Of a stretch of DNA of 64,000 nt, positions 1-18,400 are shown in pieces. The position numbers and the translations under genes are program-made. Origin of the DNA: Massilia sp. METH4 (GTDB lineage Bacteria; Pseudomonadota; Gammaproteobacteria; Burkholderiales; Burkholderiaceae_D); contig NZ_CP146614.1 in NCBI RefSeq assembly GCF_037094685.1, positions 2,294,001 through 2,358,000 of the forward strand, written 5' to 3'. Every line of letters begins with the position of its first letter. The first letter of the stretch is position 1. Under the pieces are notes generated by a model, which saw only the letters and a program-made list of their open reading frames with translations, was not told the DNA's origin and did no database searches.

Positions 1-459
1 GACGTGCTGGTGGGCGGGTCCTACACCTTCGCCGGCGGCAGCTCGGTGAACCTGGAATACCGCCGCAACACGGAAGGCTACACGGCGGCGGAGCGGGAAG
101 GGCTCAATGCCTTCGCCGTCGCCCAGGCGGACCGGTTCCGCGGCAGCGATCCCCTCGCGGCCGGCGTCGCGGCCGGGCAGCTGGGCGCGGTCGTGCAGCC
201 GTACGCCCGCACCTACGGGCGCGACACCGTGTATGCGCAGTACGTCAACCGCAGCATTGCCCCGGGCACCAGCCTCGTCGTGCAGGTGAGCTACGGATTG
301 AATTCCCACGACGGCAGTACCACCGCGGTGATCTCGCACGACCTGAGCGACCGCATCAAGCTGGCCGCCAACCTCACCGTGCCGTTCGGCTCCCGCGCCG
401 GCGACACCCGCCGCTACCTGGACAGCGTGCTGTTCTTCGGCATGACGGCAAGTTTTTGA
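1..459 (+). CDS. Outer-membrane beta-barrel protein, 3' end only
   Basis: The reading frame is open from the first base of the window, so the gene begins upstream and only its last 152 codons are visible. The translation alternates polar and hydrophobic residues in short strands (for example VYAQYVNR and SLVVQVSYG) and ends in SVLFFGMTASF. The terminal Phe is the usual C-terminal signature recognised by the Bam machinery in outer-membrane beta-barrels. This supports an outer-membrane protein whose exact family (porin-like, YaiO-like or a polysaccharide-export barrel) cannot be decided from this fragment. It ends 130 bp before the lipopeptide operon, and a long hairpin element lies between, so it is probably not part of that operon. 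Confidence 0.6.
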   Translation, partial: DVLVGGSYTFAGGSSVNLEYRRNTEGYTAAEREGLNAFAVAQADRFRGSDPLAAGVAAGQLGAVVQPYARTYGRDTVYAQYVNRSIAPGTSLVVQVSYGLNSHDGSTTAVISHDLSDRIKLAANLTVPFGSRAGDTRRYLDSVLFFGMTASF

Positions 460-464
460 CAACA

Positions 465-567
465 GGAGCGCCTGGCAAGGCCCTCGGGGCAAGGCGCGGC
501 GTCGACGACAGTACGGCTGTACTGCGAGACGCTGCAACGCAGCAACGAGGGTTTTGCCAGGTGCTCC
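465..567. repeat. Long imperfect inverted repeat, dispersed-element-like hairpin
   Basis: The outer arms GGAGCGCCTGGCAAGG.. (from 465) and ..CCAGGTGCTCC (to 567) pair over about 22 bases with three mismatches. A second palindrome, CAGTACGGCTGTACTG at 509-524, sits at the centre. The whole 103-bp block can fold into one long hairpin with an inner stem. It lies directly after a stop codon and just before the start of the lipopeptide operon. The layout is that of a dispersed intergenic palindromic element of the REP/MITE kind, and it could also act as a transcription terminator. That it is repeated elsewhere in the genome is inference; only one copy is visible here. Confidence 0.6.
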
Positions 568-589
568 AAAACGACAGGGGTAGACGAAG

Positions 590-11386
<10,797 letters not shown>

Positions 11387-11396
11387 GGAGAAGCAC

Positions 11397-14300
11397 ATGG
11401 ATATCATCGAAAAGATCGCCGGGCTGTCCCGTGCGCAAACGGATACGCTGCTGGCGCGCATGCGCGAGCGGCGCGAGGCGGTGGCGCGCGGGCAGGGCGT
11501 GCCCCGCCTGGAGCCGGATGGCGCGCGCCGCCGCAAGCCATTCCCGCTGACCGAGATCCAGCAAGCCTACTGGGTCGGGCGCCAGGGCAGTTTCGCGATG
11601 GGCAACGTGTCCGCGCACGGCTACCTGGAAGTGGAAGCGCACGGCGCCGACCTGGAACGGCTGGAGCGTGCCTTCAACCGCGTGATCGCCCGGCACGACA
11701 TGCTGCGCGCGGTGGTGCAGCAGGACGGCAACCAGCGCATCCTGGCCGATGTGCCGTACTACCGCTTCAAGGTGGAAGACCTGTCGGCCGTGCCGGCGCC
11801 GCAGCGCGCCGAGCGCCTGGCCGCGCTGCGCAACGAACTGTCGCACCAGGTGCTGCCGGCCGATGTGTGGCCACTGTTCGAAATCCGCGCCACGCGGCTG
11901 CCGGACCGCGTGCTGCGCCTGCACCTGTCGCTCGACGTGCTGATCCTCGACGCCCACAGCTTCGACCTGATCAGCGCCGACTGGCAGCATTACCACGACC
12001 ATCCGGACCACGAACTGCCGCCGCTGGCCTTCTCGTTCGCCGACTACGAGGCCGGGCTGCGCCAGATGGAGGCGACGCCCACCTTCCAGGAATCGCTGCA
12101 GTACTGGCGCAAGCGCATGGACGACCTGCCGCCGCCGCCGGAATTCCCGCTGGCGCGCAGCCCGGAGTCGATCGCCGCGCCGAAGTTCACGCACCGCAGC
12201 CTGCGCCTGCCGCGGGCGGACTGGGATGCATTGAAAAAGCGCGCCGGAGCGCTGCGCATCACGCCGGCCGCGCTGCTGCTGTCGATCTATGCCTGCGTGG
12301 TGCGGCGCTGGTCGCAGTCGCCCCGCTTCACGCTCAATCTCACGCTGTTCAACCGGCTGCCGTTCCATCCGGACGTGGACCGGCTGGTGGGCGACTTCAC
12401 CACCGTCACGCTGCTGGCCTTCGACCTGTCGGCGCCGCGCGCCTTCGCCGACATCGCGCTGGGCGTGCAGAAGCAGCTGTGGCAGGACCTGGACCACCGC
12501 GCCGTCAGCGGCGTGCGCGTGCTGCGCGAGCTGACCGAGAAGAAGCGCGGCGCCGGCTCGGTGATGATGCCGGTGGTGTTCACCGGCGCGCTGAACAACG
12601 CCAACGACGGCACCGCCGAGGCTCCGCTCGACTGGGTGGGCCATACCGCTTACTCGGTGACGCAGACGCCGCAGGTGTGGCTCGACTGCCAGGCCGGCGA
12701 ATACGGCGGCGACCTGGCGATCGATTGGGATAGCGTGGACGAGCTGTTCCAGCACGGCTTCGTCGACGCCATGTTCGATGCCTTCACGGGCCTGCTGCAA
12801 CGCCTTGCCCGCGACGGCACGGCATGGCAGCATCCGCGCCAGGACCTGCTGCCGGCCGGGCAGGAAACGCTGATGGCGCGCGCCAATGCGACGGCGGCAC
12901 CGGTGCCGGCCGGCCTGCTGCACGAGCCGCTGCTGGCGCAGTGCCGGGCCCGCCCCGACAGCCTGGCCGTGGCCGATGGCAGCCGCACGCTCACCTTCGG
13001 CGCGCTGTATCGCGAGGCGAACGCGCTGGCCCACGCGCTGTGCGCCCGCGAAGTGCCGACCGGCGCGCTGGTGGCCGTGATGCTGCCGAAATCGGCCGCC
13101 CAGGTGGTGGCCGTGCTGGGCATTCTGGAGGCGGGCGCCGCCTACCTGCCGATCGAGCCCAGCCTGCCGCAGGAGCGCATCGACGAGGTGCTGCGCCTCT
13201 CGGGGGCCGCCGCCGTCGTCACCGACACGGCCACGCTGGGCCAGCGCTCCGCCGCCGGCGTCGTCATCGAGCTCGACAGCCTGAAGCCCGGCGCGCCGCG
13301 TCCGCTGCCGCCGCTGCGCGCACCCACCGACCTGGCCTACGTGATCTACACGTCCGGCTCGACCGGCACGCCGAAGGGCGTGGCCATCGACCACCGCGGC
13401 GCGCTGAACACCTGCGTCGACGTGAACGCACGCATGCAGGTGAACGAGGACGACCGCGTGCTGGGCCTGTCGGCGCTGAACTTCGACCTGTCGGTGTGGG
13501 ACATCTTCGGCGTGCTGGGTGCCGGCGGCGCGCTGGTGCTGCCGGCCCCGGAACATGCGCGCGAGCCGGCGCACTGGGCCGAGATCATGGCGCGCCACCA
13601 CGTCACGCTGTGGAACACCGTGCCGGCGCTGCTGGACCTGTACGTGGGCTACCTGCGCGACGTGGCCGAGCGGCCCGACCTGCGGCTGCGCGTGGCGATG
13701 ATGAGCGGCGACTGGATCTCGCTGGCACTGCCGGCCCAGATCCGCAGGTGGTGCCCGAACGCGGCCATCTACAGCCTGGGCGGCGCGACCGAAGCGTCGA
13801 TCTGGTCGATCATCCATCCGGTCGAGCAGGTGGACCCGGCATGGCGCAGCATCCCCTACGGCCGGCCGATGCTGAACCAGACCTTCCACGTGCGCGACGC
13901 GAACCTCGACCATTGCCCGGTCGGCGTGCCCGGCGAACTGTGCATCGGCGGCATCGGCGTGGCGGTCGGCTACTGGAACGACCCGGCGCGCACGGCGCAG
14001 GCGTTCGTGCGCTGCCCGCACAGCGGCGATCGGCTGTACCGCACGGGCGACCTGGGGCGCTGGCTGCCGGACGGCACGCTGGAAATCCTGGGCCGCATCG
14101 ATTTCCAGGTGAAGGTGAACGGCTACCGCGTGGAGCTGGGCGAGATCGAAAGCGCGATGAATGCGTATCCGGGGGTGCAGACGGCCGTCGCCAACGTAAG
14201 CGCCGGCACCGGCAAGGCCGGCCAGCTGCTCGGCTATTACGTACGCGACGATGACGCCGGCGCGGGCAAGCTGAAAAGCGTGCTGTCGCAACCGGGCCTG

Positions 14301-15392
14301 CGCCGCCTGCACGGTGTCGAGACGGTGCTGGGCGGTGCCGCGCCGCAAGGCATTGCGCGCCGCTCGACCCGCGTGTTCGCGGCCGACGTGGTGCCGCCGG
14401 CGGCCCTGGCACGGCTGCTGGAGCCGCTGCGCCAGGGCGGCGAGGACGGCATGCCGCGCTACCGCTACGCCTCGGCCGGCGGCCTGTACCCGGTGCAGCT
14501 GTATCTGCACATCACGCGTGTCGAGGGCATCGAGCCGGGCATCTACTACTACCACCCGGTGCGCAACGCGCTGCAGCAGGTGGCCGCGCACGTGGAGCTG
14601 GACATGGGCCTGTACCCGCGCCGCAACCAGCCGATCGCGGCTGCCGCCGCGTTCCGCCTGTTCCTGGTCGGCTCGCGCCAGGCGATTGAGCCGCAGTACG
14701 GCGCATCCGCCCAGCCACTGTGCCTGCTGGAGGCCGGCGCCATGAGCCACCTGCTGGAAGACGCCGCCGCGGCGGCCGGCCTGGGGCTCGTGCAGCTGGG
14801 CGGCTTCGACGCCGAGCGCGCGGGCGACCCGTTCGCGCTGGGTGCCGACGCGATGTACCTGCACATGCTGGCCGGCGGCTTGCCGGGCCGTGAAACAGCC
14901 GAGACGGACGCGCCGGTATCCCGGGCAGCTTTCGAGGAAGGCCTGCGCGCCCACCTGGCCCGCCGCCTGCCCGAATACATGGTGCCGCGCCAGTTCGTGC
15001 GGCTGGACAAGCTGCCGCTGTCCGCCAACGGCAAGGTGGACCGCAAGGCGCTTCCCGAGCCCGAAACGCGACGCGTCCAGGGCGCCTCCCGCGCCGGCGC
15101 CGCCAGCCCGCTGGCGGCCGAGATCTGCGCCTTGTGGGCCGAGGTGCTCGGCGTGCCGCAGGTAGGGCCCGAGGACAACTTCTTCGACCTGGGCGGCACC
15201 TCGGTGGACATGATCCGCATCCACACGCGGCTGCAACCGCGCCTGCCGCGGGAAGTGAGCCTGGTCGACATGTTCTTCGGCCACCCGACCATCGCCGACC
15301 TGGTGCGGCACATGGAAGGCAGCGCGGCAGGCACCGGCAACGCCAGCACCAGTGACACCACGCCGCGCGGCCGCCGCCGCCGGGCTCAATGA
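11397..15392 (+). CDS. Thiazole-forming NRPS, Cy-A(Cys)-Ox-PCP
   Basis: A 1331-residue single module. The first domain (about 50-480) carries DVLILDAHS (about 180-188), the DxxxxDxxS signature of heterocyclisation domains instead of HHxxxDG. The adenylation domain (about 509-958 plus 1180-1222) has YVIYTSGSTGTPKG at about 648. Its pocket residues read DLWNMSLIWK, close to the cysteine code DLYNLSLIWK. Between the A8 and A10 motifs a flavin-dependent McbC-like oxidase is inserted (about 960-1165, with RYRYASAGGLYPVQ), as in epothilone EpoB. A PCP follows (Ser about 1269 in LGGTSVD). The expected reaction is condensation and cyclisation of Cys to thiazoline, then FMN-dependent oxidation to thiazole. 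The gene begins 10 bp after the previous stop with AAGGAG six bases before ATG. A short helical N-terminus may be a docking element. Confidence 0.93.
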   Translation: MDIIEKIAGLSRAQTDTLLARMRERREAVARGQGVPRLEPDGARRRKPFPLTEIQQAYWVGRQGSFAMGNVSAHGYLEVEAHGADLERLERAFNRVIARHDMLRAVVQQDGNQRILADVPYYRFKVEDLSAVPAPQRAERLAALRNELSHQVLPADVWPLFEIRATRLPDRVLRLHLSLDVLILDAHSFDLISADWQHYHDHPDHELPPLAFSFADYEAGLRQMEATPTFQESLQYWRKRMDDLPPPPEFPLARSPESIAAPKFTHRSLRLPRADWDALKKRAGALRITPAALLLSIYACVVRRWSQSPRFTLNLTLFNRLPFHPDVDRLVGDFTTVTLLAFDLSAPRAFADIALGVQKQLWQDLDHRAVSGVRVLRELTEKKRGAGSVMMPVVFTGALNNANDGTAEAPLDWVGHTAYSVTQTPQVWLDCQAGEYGGDLAIDWDSVDELFQHGFVDAMFDAFTGLLQRLARDGTAWQHPRQDLLPAGQETLMARANATAAPVPAGLLHEPLLAQCRARPDSLAVADGSRTLTFGALYREANALAHALCAREVPTGALVAVMLPKSAAQVVAVLGILEAGAAYLPIEPSLPQERIDEVLRLSGAAAVVTDTATLGQRSAAGVVIELDSLKPGAPRPLPPLRAPTDLAYVIYTSGSTGTPKGVAIDHRGALNTCVDVNARMQVNEDDRVLGLSALNFDLSVWDIFGVLGAGGALVLPAPEHAREPAHWAEIMARHHVTLWNTVPALLDLYVGYLRDVAERPDLRLRVAMMSGDWISLALPAQIRRWCPNAAIYSLGGATEASIWSIIHPVEQVDPAWRSIPYGRPMLNQTFHVRDANLDHCPVGVPGELCIGGIGVAVGYWNDPARTAQAFVRCPHSGDRLYRTGDLGRWLPDGTLEILGRIDFQVKVNGYRVELGEIESAMNAYPGVQTAVANVSAGTGKAGQLLGYYVRDDDAGAGKLKSVLSQPGLRRLHGVETVLGGAAPQGIARRSTRVFAADVVPPAALARLLEPLRQGGEDGMPRYRYASAGGLYPVQLYLHITRVEGIEPGIYYYHPVRNALQQVAAHVELDMGLYPRRNQPIAAAAAFRLFLVGSRQAIEPQYGASAQPLCLLEAGAMSHLLEDAAAAAGLGLVQLGGFDAERAGDPFALGADAMYLHMLAGGLPGRETAETDAPVSRAAFEEGLRAHLARRLPEYMVPRQFVRLDKLPLSANGKVDRKALPEPETRRVQGASRAGAASPLAAEICALWAEVLGVPQVGPEDNFFDLGGTSVDMIRIHTRLQPRLPREVSLVDMFFGHPTIADLVRHMEGSAAGTGNASTSDTTPRGRRRRAQ

Positions 15393-15417
15393 ATCACGAC
15401 ATATTTTGGGGAATGAC

Positions 15418-18400
15418 ATGAAAGAGAAAGAGTACTCGGGCAAGATCGCGATCATCGGCATCAGCGGCCGGTTCCCGGGCGCGCCCGACGTGGAAAGCTT
15501 CTGGAACATGCTGTGCGAAAGCCGCAGCGCGCTGCGCCACTTCACGCCGGAGGAAATCCGCGCCGGCATCGATGCGCACGACTACCTGACGGCGCCGTTC
15601 GTGGAGCGCCAGGTCGCCGCCGGCGGCTGGGTCGGCGCCGGCTACCACCTGCCGGACGTGGACAAGTTCGATGCCGGTTTCTTCGGCTATTCGCCCAGCG
15701 AGGCGGAACTGATCGACCCGCAGCAGCGGCTGTTCCTGGAAGCATCGTGGGCGGCGATGGAAGATGCGGGCTACCCGCCGGACGGCTACCACGGCGTGGC
15801 CGCGGTATATGCCGGTACGGGCCTGTCGCGCTACTTCCTGAACAATGTGTACGCCAACCGCGAGATCATGTGCGCGTCGGACCGCGACCTGATCGCCGGC
15901 ATCGGCAACGAGCCCGACTACCTCAGCAACCGGGTCGCCTATAAGCTGAACCTCACCGGCCCGTCGGTGACCGTGCAGACGGCCTGCTCGACATCGCTGG
16001 TGGCGATCCACATGGCTTGCCAGGCGTTGCGCGCCGGCGAATGCGACCTGTCGCTGGCTGGCGGCTCGATGGCCACCGTGCCCGCCGGTCTTGGCTACAA
16101 CTACACGGAGGGCAGCCTCAATTCCGACGATGGCCGCATCCGCGCCTTCGACGCAGGCGCCAAGGGCACCGTGTTCTCGGAAGGCGGCGTCGGCGTGATC
16201 GTGTTGAAGCGCCTGGAAGACGCACAGGCCGACGACGACAATATCTACGCCGTGATCCGCGGCTCGGCAGTGACGAACGACGGTTCGCACAAGGCCGGCT
16301 ACACGGCACCAGGCATCGATGGCCAGGTCGACGCGATCACGCGCGCCCTGAAGGCCGCGCGCACCAATCCCGAGGAGATCGGCTACATCGAGGCGCACGG
16401 CACCGGCACGTCGCTGGGCGACCCGATCGAGATCACGGCGTTGACGCGCGCTTTCCGCGCCCACACCGGCCGCACCGGGTACTGCGCGATCGGTTCCGTG
16501 AAAACCAATGTGGGCCACCTGGCGCCGGCCGCCGGCGTGGCGGGCGTGATCAAGGCCGCGCTGGCCGCCCGTACGGGTGTGCTTCCGCCCAGCCTGCACT
16601 TCGACACGCCGAACCCGCGCATCGATTTTCCCGGCAGCCCGTTCTTCGTCAACGACCGGCTGAACGATTGGCAGACCGCGCCGCTGGCCAAGCGCGTAGC
16701 CGCCGTGAGCTCGTTCGGCATCGGCGGCACCAATGCCCACCTGATCCTGGAAGAGCCGCCCGTCACCAAGCCCACGCGGTCGGGCGAGAAGCCGCGCATC
16801 TTCCCGCTGTCGGCCAAGAGCCCCGGCGCGCTGGGCCGCATGGCCGGCCAGCTGGCCCGCTTCCTCGAGCGGCACCCGGCAACCGACCTGGACGACGTGG
16901 CATTCACCTTGCAGGAAGGCCGCCGCGCCTTCGATCTGCGCACCGCCGTCGTGGCCGGCAATACGCCGGAGCTGATCGCGGCACTGGACAAGGTGGCCAA
17001 GGAGCCCAACAAGACCGCCGCGCTGCCAGCTACGAAGAAGCTGGCGCTGCTGTTCACGGGGCAGGGTTCGCAGTTCGCGGGCATGGCGCGCGAGCTGCAC
17101 GCGCAGTTCCCCGTGTTCCGCGACACCTTCGACGCCTGCTGCGCCACGCTGGCGCGGCACGTGGACACCGATCTCGCGCGCTTGCTGCTGACCGATGCCC
17201 CGGTCGAGGCGGACCATGCACTGTTGCGCGAAACGCGCCACGCCCAGCCGGCGCTGTTTACCGTCGAATACGCGCTGGCCATGCAACTGCTGGCCTGGAA
17301 GATCGAGCCGGCCGCGCTGCTGGGCCACAGCCTGGGTGAGTACGTGGCCGCCACGGTGGCCGGCGTCTTCACGCAGGACGATGCCTTGCGCCTCGTCGCG
17401 CTGCGCGGCCGCCTGATGCAGGCGATGCCGCCGGGCGGTATGCTGTCGATCGGCGGCGGCGCCGCCGAGGCGCGCCGTTTCCTGGGCGGCGAGATCGAAC
17501 TGGCCGCCGTCAACAGCCCGCGCGCCAGCGTCGTCTCCGGTCCGCTGGAGGCGATCGCCACGCTGGAAGCCGACCTGGACGCGGCCGGCATCGGCTGCCG
17601 CAAGCTGCAGACGTCGCATGCCTTCCACTCGGCGATGATGCGCCCGTTGGCCGCCGAGTTCCGCGCCGCCGTGGCTGCCGCCGCGCCGCGCTCGCCCGCG
17701 CTGCCCGTGGTGTCGAACGTGACCGGCACGTGGCTGACGGCGGCCGAGGCCACCGATCCCGACTACTGGGTGCGCCACCTGCTGTCGCCCGTGCTGTTCC
17801 AGGCCGGCGTGGAAACGCTGGTCGCCGACGGTTGCGGCTTCTTCGTCGAAGCCGGGCCGTCCGGCGTGCTGAGCACCTTCGTGCGCCACACCGTCGGCAC
17901 GGCGGCGGGCAAGCCCGTCGCCGTGGCGGTACCGCTGATGCGCCATCCCCAGGACGCCATGGCGGGCGACCGCTTCCTGCTGGCCGCGCTGGGCAACCTG
18001 TGGGCCGCCGGCCATGCGCTGGATTATGCCGACGTGGATGCCGACAACCTGGGCCGCCGCATCTCGCTGCCTACCTATCCGTTCGCCCGCGAGCGCCACT
18101 GGGTCGAGCCGCCGCCGGCACCGAGCGCGCTGGTTGAAGCCACCCTGCGCCGCAGCGAAGACCTGGGCGAATGGTTCCATGCCGCCTCGTGGCGCCGGCA
18201 GCCGTGGCTGGAAGCGGTGCCCGCGCTGGCCGGTCGCAAGGTCCTGCTGCTGGCGCACGACGATGAACAGGGTAACGCGCTGGCGGCCGCATTGCGCAAG
18301 GCCGGTGCCGCCGTCGCCTGCGCGGAGCCCGGCCCGGCATTCGGCGTGGTGGACGAGGATGCCTACTGGGTGCGCCCCGACCAGGCGGCCGACTGGGAGG

